Source: Magnetococcales bacterium (lineage in GTDB: Bacteria; Pseudomonadota; Magnetococcia; Magnetococcales; UBA8363). From it: 23,461 bases of DNA. Positions within the stretch are counted from its first letter, which is position 1. The number at the start of each line of letters is the position of its first letter. Under the pieces are notes generated by a model. It was not told the DNA's origin. It was given only the letters and a program-made list of their open reading frames with translations, and searched no databases. The stretch is taken from the NCBI GenBank assembly GCA_015232865.1, contig JADFYU010000036.1, positions 1-23,461 on the forward strand, given 5' to 3'. Below, one piece after another: positions 7,607-15,144 of this stretch. The position numbers and the translations under genes were made by a program.

Positions 7607-7627
7607 ATCCAGGATCTCATCCTGGAT
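7607..7627 (+). promoter_or_regulatory. Tight hairpin in the cheB leader
   Basis: ATCCAGGAT (7607-7615) and ATCCTGGAT (7619-7627) form a perfect 9-bp stem with a 3-nt loop, ending 42 bp before the cheB start codon. No T-run follows at once, so it is not a standard terminator. Placed in a leader, it could influence cheB translation or mRNA stability, or be a dyad operator. Confidence 0.5.
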
Positions 7628-7669
7628 CGCCCTTGTCCGTAAACTGTTTTTTGGTTTAGGCAGAATGAT

Positions 7670-8782
7670 ATGGCCGTAAATAGAAAAATTCGAGTATTGA
7701 TTGTCGATGACTCCGCAGTTGTCCGTCAAACCATGGATAAAATATTATCGTCAGACCCGATCATCGAAGTTGTCGGTCATGCCCAAGACCCTTTTGTCGC
7801 GGCGGCCCGAATAAAAAATCTGATTCCAGACGTCATCACATTGGATGTTGAGATGCCGCGCATGGACGGCATTACCTTTTTACAAAAAATCATGTCCCAA
7901 CATCCCATTCCGGTGGTGATGTGTTCAACCGTGACGACCAAAGGATCGGAAGCTGCCCTGAGAGCCTTAGAATACGGTGCGGTTGAAATTATTACCAAGC
8001 CTAAATTGGGTACCAAGGAATTTTTGGAAGAGTCCAGGATTCGCATATGCGATGCGGTCAAGGCGGCGGCCCAGGTCAACGTCACCAAATTAACAACCAG
8101 ACACCGCTCAGCAACGACCCAATCACCACAAGCGGTTAGAGTCGCTCCAAAACTAACGGCGGATGCGGTGCTCCCTCCTCTGTCCAGTTCGACTCGGATT
8201 CTCGCTCAAACGACGGAAAAGATTGTTATGGTCGGTGCTTCGACGGGTGGAACCGAGGCCTTGCGTATTTTTCTGGAGGCACTGCCGGCCAATTCTCCCC
8301 CCATTGTTATTGTCCAGCATATGCCGGAAGCGTTTACCAAACCATTTGCCAACCGTTTGGACAGCCTTTGTCAAATTCGCGTCAAAGAGGCAGAAGACAA
8401 CGATTTGGTTGAACGGGGCTTGGCTCTGATCGCTCATGGTGGCAGGCACACGTTGCTCAAACGGACCGGTTCTCGATATTTTGTAGAGGTCAAAGAGGGG
8501 CCGCTGGTCAGTCGCCATCGGCCTTCAGTGGACGTACTTTTTCGCTCGGCGGCTCGATATGGTGGCAAAAACTGTGTCGGCGTCATTATGACCGGCATGG
8601 GGGATGACGGCGCTCGGGGAATGAAAGAGATGAAAGATGCGGGAGCCACTAACATTGCCCAGGACGAAAAAAGCTGCGTCGTCTTCGGAATGCCCAAGGA
8701 AGCCATCAAACACGGTGGAGTTGATAAGATTCTACCCCTTATTCAAATTGCTCCGGAAGTTTTGAAATTATGCGCGAAATAG
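7670..8782 (+). CDS. cheB: Chemotaxis protein-glutamate methylesterase/deamidase CheB
   Basis: A 370-residue two-domain response regulator. The N-terminal receiver has acidic residues D13-D14, phospho-acceptor D59 ([11 protein letters not shown]) and the Lys in IITKP. A linker spans about 145-180. The C-terminal methylesterase has the catalytic triad Ser191 ([10 protein letters not shown]), His217 (VQHMPEAFT) and Asp313 ([10 protein letters not shown]). When phosphorylated by CheA it removes methyl groups from, or deamidates, receptor glutamates and glutamines, opposing CheR. ATG 7670 begins directly before the conserved [13 protein letters not shown], with only a weak AGG-type ribosome site. 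It is isolated from cheW by about 850 bp and from cheR by 235 bp, unlike the compact STAS-cheY-cheA start of the cluster, so it may have its own promoter. All catalytic residues are present. Confidence 0.96.
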   Translation: MAVNRKIRVLIVDDSAVVRQTMDKILSSDPIIEVVGHAQDPFVAAARIKNLIPDVITLDVEMPRMDGITFLQKIMSQHPIPVVMCSTVTTKGSEAALRALEYGAVEIITKPKLGTKEFLEESRIRICDAVKAAAQVNVTKLTTRHRSATTQSPQAVRVAPKLTADAVLPPLSSSTRILAQTTEKIVMVGASTGGTEALRIFLEALPANSPPIVIVQHMPEAFTKPFANRLDSLCQIRVKEAEDNDLVERGLALIAHGGRHTLLKRTGSRYFVEVKEGPLVSRHRPSVDVLFRSAARYGGKNCVGVIMTGMGDDGARGMKEMKDAGATNIAQDEKSCVVFGMPKEAIKHGGVDKILPLIQIAPEVLKLCAK

Positions 8783-8822
8783 TCATTTTTTCAGCTCAAG
8801 CCTTTCCGACCCCTTGTTTAAA

Positions 8823-8843
8823 CCTGGTTCCGGCAGTTAAACC
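8823..8843 (+). repeat. Dispersed 21-nt repeat, copy A (diverged)
   Basis: CCTGGTTCCGGCAGTTAAAC starts at 8823. It matches the first 20 positions of the left arm at 8874 at 15 of 20, with the shared core CGGCAGTT. It is preceded by the palindrome GTTTAAAC (8816-8823), as is the copy near 11920. It is in the same orientation as the left arm of the inverted pair, 51 bp upstream of it. Confidence 0.5.
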
Positions 8844-8873
8844 CAATAATCTGCGCCGGATGAAGCGCTTGGA

Positions 8874-8976
8874 CCTAAATTCGGCAGTTGAACGTATGTG
8901 GCTGGTGCAAGATACTGGTTTGCATGGCGAATCAAGAGGTTGGGCCATGTGCATCCGTTCAACTGCCGAATTTAGG
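8874..8976. repeat. 103-bp element with perfect 21-bp inverted ends between cheB and cheR
   Basis: The left arm (8874-8894) and right arm (8956-8976) are exact reverse complements over 21 bp, with the core TTCGGCAGTTGAA in the left arm. The 61-bp interior holds an inner 6-bp stem, CATGGC (8923-8928) with GCCATG (8944-8949), so the whole element can fold into one long hairpin. It has no coding potential. The right arm ends 41 bp before the preferred cheR start. The layout is that of a paired REP unit (BIME-like) or a small non-autonomous mobile element. No flanking target duplication is evident. Confidence 0.75.
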
Positions 8977-9017
8977 TTTAATTCGTGAATGGATTTCATC
9001 AAAAAGAAGAGCAGGAA

Positions 9018-9869
9018 ATGGATGGAGAGGCTCCTCTTTCCGATTCGGATTTTCGGACGCTGAAGCAGGCCTTCCAGAAGCGTTTCAGCTTGCTCATTTC
9101 AGACTCCGAACGCCATTTGTTGACCTCCTGCATGACCAATCGATCGCGTCAATTGGGCATACGGTATCGGGCGGAGTATATCAACCATCTATTCGATCCG
9201 GGCTTTTCTGATGAAGAGTTCGTCTATTTGATGGATAGTCTGACCGGATTTCGCACCACTTTTTTTCGCAACCCCGAACAGTTCGAATTTCTAGCTCAAA
9301 TTGCCCTGCCGGAGTTGATCAAGCAACATGGAGCCGGAATTGGACGCAAGCTGGTGGTCTGGAGTGCCGGATGCTCTTCTGGAGAGGAGCCTTATTCGCT
9401 GGCTATGGTATTAAAGCAATTTTCCGAACACTACCCGGGCATTCAATTTCTTTTCCAGATTCTGGCAACGGACGTCTCTTTGCGCACTCTGGAAAAAGCC
9501 GGTCGGGCTGTTTTCGAGTTGGATCAGGTCAAACCGATTCCAGTCTCCATGAAGAAGAAATTTTTATTGAAAAGCAAAGACCGTTTCAAACGTCAAGTGC
9601 GGGTTGTTTCGGAACTGCGGGATCAGGTGGTTTTTCGGCAGTTGGATTTTCTCGATCCTCGATTCGGCCTGCGAGAATCCATGGATATCATCTTCTGTCG
9701 GGATGTGATCTGCTATTTTGACCACCAAAACAGAGAAAAACTCATCAACAAACTCTGCCAATATCTTCTTCCTGGCGGTTACCTCTTTCTCGGACAATCA
9801 GAATCCCTGCACCACCTGCACGTCCCCCTCATCGAGGTCGGCCCGGCCATTTATCGCCTGCCGGCCTGA
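9018..9869 (+). CDS. cheR: Chemotaxis protein methyltransferase CheR
   Basis: A 283-residue protein. The N-terminal helical domain (SDFRTLKQAFQKRFSLLISD) is followed by the CheR signature TTFFRNPEQFEFL, the SAM-binding loop VWSAGCSSGEEPYSLAMVL, an LATDVS strand, and the catalytic-domain segment MDIIFCRDVICYFD followed by YLLPGGYLFLGQSES. It transfers methyl groups from S-adenosylmethionine to receptor glutamates for adaptation. I favour ATG 9018; GTG 8985 is in frame and would add eleven residues but lies only 8 bp after the inverted-repeat arm. The adjacent chemoreceptor lacks a C-terminal docking pentapeptide, so CheR probably works on it weakly or mainly serves receptors encoded elsewhere. 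It converges with aroC. Confidence 0.95.
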   Translation: MDGEAPLSDSDFRTLKQAFQKRFSLLISDSERHLLTSCMTNRSRQLGIRYRAEYINHLFDPGFSDEEFVYLMDSLTGFRTTFFRNPEQFEFLAQIALPELIKQHGAGIGRKLVVWSAGCSSGEEPYSLAMVLKQFSEHYPGIQFLFQILATDVSLRTLEKAGRAVFELDQVKPIPVSMKKKFLLKSKDRFKRQVRVVSELRDQVVFRQLDFLDPRFGLRESMDIIFCRDVICYFDHQNREKLINKLCQYLLPGGYLFLGQSESLHHLHVPLIEVGPAIYRLPA

Positions 9870-9880
9870 TCCCTCTCTTA

Positions 9881-9893
9881 ACCGAAATTCGGT
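9881..9893. terminator. Small palindrome between converging cheR and aroC
   Basis: ACCGAA-A-TTCGGT is a 6-bp perfect palindrome in the 39-bp gap between the two stop codons. No convincing T-run follows on either strand, so a role as a bidirectional terminator is only suggested by position. Confidence 0.25.
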
Positions 9894-9908
9894 GTTTGCC
9901 GGAAAACT

Positions 9909-11000
9909 CTAAAACAGGCCCTGGCGGCTGCGAAACTGGAGGAAATGATCAGCCAACACCAAAGCGGCCATGGCCTCGGCTACCGGGACAGCTCGGATGC
10001 CAACACAGGGATCATGGCGTCCATGGGTAACGATCTGCTGTGCCTGACCCTGGGTATCAACTGTTTTTTTGGCAATATGAATGGATGAGGTGGGCTTGAC
10101 CGATATTCGCACAACCAGATCATCCCCGCAGGATATTCCACCCAAAATACCGCCGGAAAAGTTACTGAGAAAACGAACCCCTCCTGGCCGGTCCGAATCG
10201 GGAACCATCTCGTCAGCCATCTGAGATCCGGTTCCTCGTGCCGCAGCCATGCCTGCACCTATCTCGACTCCCTTCACGGCGTTGATGCTCATCATGGCCT
10301 TGGCCAGGTCCGCATCCAAACGATCGATCACCGGCTCTCCCCAGCCCGGCGGCACCCCCTCTGCGACAATTTCCAATAGCGCACCAACGGAATCACCAGC
10401 CTTGCGAATTTGGTCCAGCAACCGCTCGAACCGGGGAACAGCACCGGCGTCCGGGGTGAAAAACGGATTGCAATTCACTTGAGACCAATCCCATTGTTGG
10501 CGATCGATCTGCTCCTCCCCCATGCCAATCAATGCTCCACGCACCCGAACACCAACATGCTGCAACAGCTTTTTAGCCACCGCACCCGCCGCAACCCGCA
10601 TAGCGGTCTCTCGCGCTGAGGCTCGCCCGCCACCGCGATAATCACGGATGCCGCCATACTTGCACCAATAGGTGTAATCGGCATGGCCGGGCCGGAATTT
10701 ATCTTTGATATTGGAATAGTCCTTGGAACGTTGGTCGCCGTTTTCGATCAACAGACCAATAGGCGTTCCGGTTGTCACCCCTTCAAAAACGCCAGAAAGA
10801 ATCTGAACCGTATCGCTCTCTTTTCGCTGGGTGGTAAAACGACTGGTGCCCGGTCGTCGTCGATCCAAATCCGGCTGAATGTCCGCTTCGGTCAAAGGCA
10901 TACCAGCTGGACACCCCTCGACAATGGCACCGATGGACGGGCCGTGGCTTTCACCAAAGGTGGTGTAACGAAATAAACGCCCAAAACCGTTGCCCGACAT
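9909..11000 (-). CDS. aroC: Chorismate synthase
   Basis: A 363-residue protein of normal family length. The N-terminus [27 protein letters not shown] is the first chorismate synthase signature. [22 protein letters not shown] is the second, and [20 protein letters not shown] with [13 protein letters not shown] covers the C-terminal FMN/substrate region. It converts EPSP to chorismate in the last common step of aromatic biosynthesis, using reduced FMN. ATG 11000 has a TAGGAAAA ribosome site close upstream. It lies 51 bp after fabI on the same strand with no terminator seen between them, so the two may be co-transcribed although their pathways are unrelated. Confidence 0.97.
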   Translation of the reverse strand: MSGNGFGRLFRYTTFGESHGPSIGAIVEGCPAGMPLTEADIQPDLDRRRPGTSRFTTQRKESDTVQILSGVFEGVTTGTPIGLLIENGDQRSKDYSNIKDKFRPGHADYTYWCKYGGIRDYRGGGRASARETAMRVAAGAVAKKLLQHVGVRVRGALIGMGEEQIDRQQWDWSQVNCNPFFTPDAGAVPRFERLLDQIRKAGDSVGALLEIVAEGVPPGWGEPVIDRLDADLAKAMMSINAVKGVEIGAGMAAARGTGSQMADEMVPDSDRPGGVRFLSNFSGGILGGISCGDDLVVRISVKPTSSIHIAKKTVDTQGQAQQIVTHGRHDPCVGIRAVPVAEAMAALVLADHFLQFRSRQGLF

Positions 11001-11051
11001 GAAATTTTCCTATGTACCCTTGATCAGCCTAAAAAAAACAGCCAATCAAAA

Positions 11052-11840
11052 TCAGTGATCCAGATCAACCGACTTCATACCGACCACATGATATCCGGCA
11101 TCCACATGCAACACCTCACCGGTAATGCCAGAGCCTAAATCGGACAAAAACAGCAGAGCCGAGTTACCAACCTCATCCTGGGTCACATTGCGTTGCAGAG
11201 GCGCATTGTCCCGATTCCAATTGAGAATCTCCTTGAAGTCGCCGATACCCGCTGCTGCCAGGGTTTTGATGGGTCCGGCAGAGATGGCATTGACCCGAAT
11301 GCCACGGGAACCGAAATCCACCGCCAGATATTGTACACTGGCCTCCAAAGCAGCCTTGGCTACTCCCATGACATTATAGTGGGGAATCACCCGTTCAGCC
11401 CCCAAATAGGAGAGGGTCAGAATGCTGGCACCGGGTTTTAGAAGGGGAGCGGCCTTGGCACAGATCGCCGTCAACGAAAAGGCCGATGCCTCCAAAGCGA
11501 TTCGGAACCCCTCGCGAGTAGTATTGTAATAATAGCCGGTCAACTCCTCCTTTTTGGCGAATGCAACCGAATGAACAATAAAATCCAACGACCCCCACTG
11601 CTTTTCGACCTCGGCAAACACCGCATCGATCTGATCATCATTATTGACATCGCAGGGTAGAATCAAGTTTGAATCAAGCTGCGAGGCCAGAGGTCGTACC
11701 CGTTTCTCCAGTGCTTCACCCAAATAGGTAAATCCCAACTCCGCCCCCTCACGACGACAGGCCTGACTGATCCCCCACGCAATGCTGCGCTCATTGGCCA
11801 ACCCGAAAATCAATCCTTTTTTACCTGACAGCAACCCCAT
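11052..11840 (-). CDS. fabI: Enoyl-[acyl-carrier-protein] reductase (NADH), FabI type
   Basis: A 262-residue short-chain dehydrogenase-like protein. The start GKKGLIFGLANERSIAWGIS is the variant nucleotide-binding motif of FabI. DFIVHSVAFA follows, and the active site has Tyr and Lys six residues apart in HYNVMGVAKAAL, the FabI spacing rather than the usual SDR YxxxK. RVNAISAGPIKTLAAAGI and GEVLHVDAGYHVVGM complete the fold. It reduces the trans-2 double bond of enoyl-ACP in each cycle of type II fatty acid elongation. ATG 11840 follows an AAGGGA ribosome site. It is probably the first gene of a fabI-aroC unit. No FabK/FabV/FabL alternative is visible here. Confidence 0.97.
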   Translation of the reverse strand: MGLLSGKKGLIFGLANERSIAWGISQACRREGAELGFTYLGEALEKRVRPLASQLDSNLILPCDVNNDDQIDAVFAEVEKQWGSLDFIVHSVAFAKKEELTGYYYNTTREGFRIALEASAFSLTAICAKAAPLLKPGASILTLSYLGAERVIPHYNVMGVAKAALEASVQYLAVDFGSRGIRVNAISAGPIKTLAAAGIGDFKEILNWNRDNAPLQRNVTQDEVGNSALLFLSDLGSGITGEVLHVDAGYHVVGMKSVDLDH

Positions 11841-11919
11841 GACCGATCCCTTATTCCGCTGTTAAAAATAATTAATAAAATACCGTCCATAGATTAACAA
11901 ATTTTTCGCCTGTTTTAAA

Positions 11920-11940
11920 CCTAGATTCGGCAGTCGGTCC
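11920..11940 (+). repeat. Dispersed 21-nt repeat, copy D
   Basis: CCTAGATTCGGCAGTCGG begins here, directly after GTTTTAAA (11912-11919). It matches the left arm at 8874 at 16 of 21 positions. It lies between fabI and midA, in inverted orientation to the copy at 13419-13439, so the two bracket the methyltransferase gene. The remaining 235-bp gap contains only a minor palindrome, GGACA-AC-TGTCC (12055-12066). Confidence 0.5.
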
Positions 11941-12075
11941 TGCTTCAATAGTGCTCCATATTCGTTTCCTTGGCGAATAAATAAAAAGAGGTATCCAGAT
12001 TGCTGAAAAATTCCTTTTTGAACGGCTCAACCGAAAAAAGTTACCCAATTAAGCGGACAACTGTCCAATACAGGC

Positions 12076-13224
12076 TTATAACCGATGACTTTGTTCGTTC
12101 AACCTAAAACCACTCATGGACGCGCCTTGTAATCCCCGACCCAAGGCCATTACCTTGAAGACCTCTCCCATTCCCTCCGGTAAAATCAGACGCATGACCG
12201 CCTCTTTAGCGGCATTGAGTCGGGTCTCATCCCGTTTGGATATCATTTCCAACCGTTCCAAAATTCCCAAACCCATCAAAAACCACCCTTGTGTCGTATA
12301 ACCCAACAGGTGCAGACCGGATTTCCTGCCTGCAGCCAGTATCGCGGAAAAATCTACATGTGCCGTCAGATCCATCTCTCCAGCATGGCTCAGCGGATTG
12401 TCTACCCGAACCTGACACAGATGTCCAGCCAAGGTGCCCTGAGTGCGAACGGCTGCATAATACTCCGACTGCGGGTGGCCATAATCAATCATCAAAATCA
12501 TTCCCTGCTTCAAGACCTGCCCACACCGCTCAATCCATCTCTGGCCCGCCAACCCGATTTCCGTACGGGTACCCATAGCCAGTTCTACGTTTCGAATCTT
12601 GAAATAATCCGGGTCGATCTCCTTTGAAAGGGGTAGGTGTGCCGGCTCAAAGTGACCGGAATCGTCTGAACCCTCCACCCATTTTACCCCAAGCTCTTCC
12701 AACCCCCGCTCCGTCATTTCAACCCGATGGACCGGCAGCGCATCCAGAAATTCATTTCCAAAAATAACACCGACCACGCCCGGTTTGGCCAATTCCTGAA
12801 TGTCACGGTACCATCTAACTTTGTCCAACACGCCAACCTGATTCAGATTGGTCTGCTGTATGGATCTAAAATCCGGGCTGATTTCAACCAGCCCATACTC
12901 AACAGCGCAGTAAAAGGCAGTGAACCGTTTAGCCGTGTGCAAAAGATCGCAAGCCAAACGGCCGCTTCCCGGCCCCACCTCTATCAGCTGAAATGTGGCA
13001 GGTGATCCCATCAATTGCCACAGCTCAATCATTTGCAACGCCAACAACTCACCAAATAAAGAGGTAATCTCCGGCGATGTTACAAAGTCTCCCCCTGGGC
13101 CAATCCGCTTTTTTGGAACGCAATAGTAGCCTTGGTCAGGATTATACAAAACCTCAGACATGTATCGCTCAAAGGGAATGATCCCACCAGATTTCTCAAT
13201 TAATTTTTTTATGAAATGTTCCAT
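12076..13224 (-). CDS. SAM-dependent methyltransferase, MidA/NDUFAF7 (DUF185) family
   Basis: A 382-residue protein with the family hallmarks. The N-terminus PFERYMSEVLYNPDQGYY is followed by GPGGDFVTSPEITSLFGELLALQ and SAM-binding motif I, FQLIEVGPGSGRLACDLL. Later segments GVIFGNEFLDALPVHRVE and MILMIDYGHPQSEYY are also typical. The eukaryotic member NDUFAF7 dimethylates an arginine of the complex I 49-kDa subunit (the NuoD counterpart) during assembly; bacterial members are little studied. The gene is next to the nuo operon, beyond its terminator and on the same strand. A similar role on NuoD is therefore an attractive inference but is not shown. The ribosome site before ATG 13224 is weak. 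Inverted copies of a short repeat flank the gene. Confidence 0.88.
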   Translation of the reverse strand: MEHFIKKLIEKSGGIIPFERYMSEVLYNPDQGYYCVPKKRIGPGGDFVTSPEITSLFGELLALQMIELWQLMGSPATFQLIEVGPGSGRLACDLLHTAKRFTAFYCAVEYGLVEISPDFRSIQQTNLNQVGVLDKVRWYRDIQELAKPGVVGVIFGNEFLDALPVHRVEMTERGLEELGVKWVEGSDDSGHFEPAHLPLSKEIDPDYFKIRNVELAMGTRTEIGLAGQRWIERCGQVLKQGMILMIDYGHPQSEYYAAVRTQGTLAGHLCQVRVDNPLSHAGEMDLTAHVDFSAILAAGRKSGLHLLGYTTQGWFLMGLGILERLEMISKRDETRLNAAKEAVMRLILPEGMGEVFKVMALGRGLQGASMSGFRLNEQSHRL

Positions 13225-13418
13225 CTCAACTCTTACTGAAATCTTGCCATTCCTCTCGACTAGCCCCTTGCTTGGCCGCTACTGGTATAACTGTTCGATT
13301 CTCCGATCAATACAGAAGATGATTTTTGTATCGCTTTCGTCTTTTGCAGTTTTTTTGCACGCAATCGTCACAACCTCTTGTTTTGCCTGGAAAATAATTG
13401 TGTTGCACAGCTTACGCA

Positions 13419-13439
13419 CTTCCAACTGCCTAATCTAGG
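13419..13439 (-). repeat. Dispersed 21-nt repeat, copy E (inverted)
   Basis: On the minus strand this reads CCTAGATTAGGCAGTTGGAA plus one base, 17 of 21 positions equal to the left arm at 8874. It lies in the 234-bp gap between the nuo terminator and midA, upstream of midA, and faces copy D. The rest of the gap holds no gene. A weak TTGATC/TATACC pair on the minus strand near 13300 could be a midA promoter, but its spacing is poor. Confidence 0.5.
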
Positions 13440-13458
13440 ATAAAGGTTTACAGAATAC

Positions 13459-13490
13459 AAAAAAAGCCCGGAGTGTTCCGGGCTTTTTTT
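13459..13490 (-). terminator. Strong intrinsic terminator of the nuo operon (bidirectional)
   Basis: AGCCCGGA (13465-13472) and TCCGGGCT (13477-13484) form a perfect 8-bp GC-rich stem with a 4-nt loop. A7 precedes it and T7 follows, so it works on either strand. It lies 43 bp after the nuoN stop codon, ending nuo transcription before midA. Confidence 0.92.
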
Positions 13491-13532
13491 AAACGTTATG
13501 GATAAACAGGTTTTTCAACCTGAACGGACAGG

Positions 13533-14981
13533 TCAGTGAAATAATCGCATTGTTGCCTCTGTCCAACTCAATAGAGCACTAGGCAGGATACCCCAAACCA
13601 CAATGACAATGCCGCTGATGATAATCACCGCTTGACTGGTCGAATTAACCGTCATGGCAAACTCAGATTCCGCCTCATCAAAGTACATGTACTTGACCAC
13701 CCGAAGATAGTAAAAAGCGCCGATCGCCGAGAAAATCACACCCAGAATGGCCACGGTCAACAGGCCGGCTTTAATGGCCGCCATAAATATGTAGAGTTTA
13801 CCGACAAAACCGGCCAAAGGAGGGATACCGGCCATGGAAAACATAAAGATTGACATCAAAACAGCCAGATAGGGCCTTTTTCTGGATAGTCCTTTAAAAT
13901 CTTCGATATTTTCGCCAATTCCCTCCCGGTTCAATAACAGTATCAAACCAAAAGCACCGATACTCATAAAAATATAGATGGTCAGATAGATCAAAACACT
14001 CTGGTAGCCGTCTATGGTTCCGGTAGACAAACCGATCAATAAAAACCCGACGTGGCCGATGGAGGAGTAGGCCAACATCCGTTTGATGTTGGTCTGGGCA
14101 ATAGCGGCCAAAGATCCCACGGCCATGGAGAGTACCGCCAAAAACTGAAGCAACGGCCCCCACTGATCGTGAAGAGCGGGAAAAGCCCCGGCCAATACCC
14201 GATACAACACGGCAAACGCAGCCACCTTCGGCATGACCGCCATGAAAGCGGTAACCGATGTCGGCGCCCCTTCATAGACGTCCGGCGCCCACATATGAAA
14301 CGGAGCGGCTGCAACCTTGAAGCTCAGCCCACCGATAATCAATACCAGCCCCAAACCGACGACTGGACTGACGTGACCATGAGATTCGGCCAGAGCCTCT
14401 GCGACGCCGGTGTAGGAAAGCGTGCCCAGAGTTCCATAGATCAGCGAAATACCATACAAAAGAATTCCGGAGGCCAACGAACCCAAAACGAAATATTTTA
14501 AGCCCGCTTCACTGGATTTCACATCTTGTCGCCGAACAGCCGCCAGAATGTAAATGGAAAGAGACATCAGCTCCAGCCCCAGATAGAGCATCACAAATCC
14601 ACCGCTGGATACCATGAACAGGCCACCCAACAGTGCAAAAAGGGTAATGACAAAATATTCACCACCATCAAGTCGATGGTCACGGATATAGTTCATGGAA
14701 ATGATCAACGGCAGTGCGGTTGCAATGCAGATCAATAGTTTCATGAAGCGGGCAAAAGAGTCGTCGATGAACATGCCACCGAAGGTGGTCTCTCCACTAC
14801 CGCCTCCACTGAGAATGGCTAGAGCTGCGAGTCCAATACCGAAGATGGACATCCAACCAATGGTTCCTCGCCCCTCTTTACCATACCAGGCGCTCATCAA
14901 CAACAAAACCATGGCAAGCAGGGTAATCAATAGTTCTGGCAGCATCAGGCCCAGGTTTATGTCTGGCATTTGGACTGGCAT
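13533..14981 (-). CDS. nuoN: NADH-quinone oxidoreductase subunit N
   Basis: About 482 residues of almost entirely hydrophobic sequence, a Mrp-type antiporter-like proton channel of the complex I membrane arm. Typical segments are MLYLGLELMSLSIYILAA (with the channel Glu), KYFVLGSLASGILLYGISLIYG, SFKVAAAPFHMWAPDVYEGAP and KRMLAYSSIGHVGFLLIGL. The C-terminal amphipathic and transmembrane helices end with a short tail. I prefer ATG 14981, 11 bp after GGAG; a GTG at 14993 overlaps that ribosome site. It is the last gene of the operon, and unlike the other junctions a gap of about 160 bp separates it from nuoM. It conducts protons coupled to quinone reduction. Confidence 0.95.
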   Translation of the reverse strand: MPVQMPDINLGLMLPELLITLLAMVLLLMSAWYGKEGRGTIGWMSIFGIGLAALAILSGGGSGETTFGGMFIDDSFARFMKLLICIATALPLIISMNYIRDHRLDGGEYFVITLFALLGGLFMVSSGGFVMLYLGLELMSLSIYILAAVRRQDVKSSEAGLKYFVLGSLASGILLYGISLIYGTLGTLSYTGVAEALAESHGHVSPVVGLGLVLIIGGLSFKVAAAPFHMWAPDVYEGAPTSVTAFMAVMPKVAAFAVLYRVLAGAFPALHDQWGPLLQFLAVLSMAVGSLAAIAQTNIKRMLAYSSIGHVGFLLIGLSTGTIDGYQSVLIYLTIYIFMSIGAFGLILLLNREGIGENIEDFKGLSRKRPYLAVLMSIFMFSMAGIPPLAGFVGKLYIFMAAIKAGLLTVAILGVIFSAIGAFYYLRVVKYMYFDEAESEFAMTVNSTSQAVIIISGIVIVVWGILPSALLSWTEATMRLFH

Positions 14982-14988
14982 TTGCGTC

Positions 14989-15004
14989 AACACTCCACAG
15001 TGTT
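14989..15004 (-). promoter_or_regulatory. Hairpin covering the nuoN ribosome site
   Basis: On the minus strand AACACT-GTGG-AGTGTT is a perfect 6-bp stem with a 4-nt loop. The GGAG Shine-Dalgarno of nuoN (14993-14996) lies half in the loop and half in the stem. It could lower or gate nuoN translation unless opened by ribosomes or a ligand; this is inferred only from sequence. Confidence 0.4.
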
Positions 15005-15097
15005 ACTCGGGTTATGAGCACGTCGTTCAATCAATAGAGCCTGAAATAAAAACGGTCTCCATTGTGTCTGGCTTTTGCAATAATGATACTTCAAACG

Positions 15098-15115
15098 CTT
15101 TGAAAAAATTCAAAG
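15098..15115 (-). other. AT-rich perfect hairpin in the nuoM-nuoN gap
   Basis: CTTTGAA (15098-15104) and TTCAAAG (15109-15115) form a 7-bp stem with a 4-nt loop, 30 bp after the nuoM stop. No U-tract follows on the minus strand. It may be an mRNA processing or stability element. The rest of this gap holds no gene. Confidence 0.4.
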
Positions 15116-15144
15116 ATCCTATTCACAGTCAACAGGCCGTCGCC

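Larger units (their letters stand above)
7009..7669. other. Gene-poor stretch before cheB with several hairpins
   Basis: About 660 bp in which I can support no gene. The open frames present are short, overlap each other, start without ribosome sites and translate to sequence without recognisable motifs. Instead there are three clear inverted repeats, listed separately. A weak promoter-like pair TTGGCA (7497-7502) and TATATC (7518-7523) has a 15-bp spacer, on the short side, and could serve cheB. The stretch may be a leader, a small-RNA locus or the decayed remains of an inserted element. Confidence 0.5.

Noticed and set aside
8888..9211. Frame running from the inverted-repeat element into cheR
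   Set aside because: Out of frame with cheR, it covers the repeat and has no protein-like features.
11008..11051. T-run between fabI and aroC as a terminator
   Set aside because: The sequence next to the run on the minus strand contains only direct, not inverted, AGCC/GGCT pieces, so no stem can form before it.
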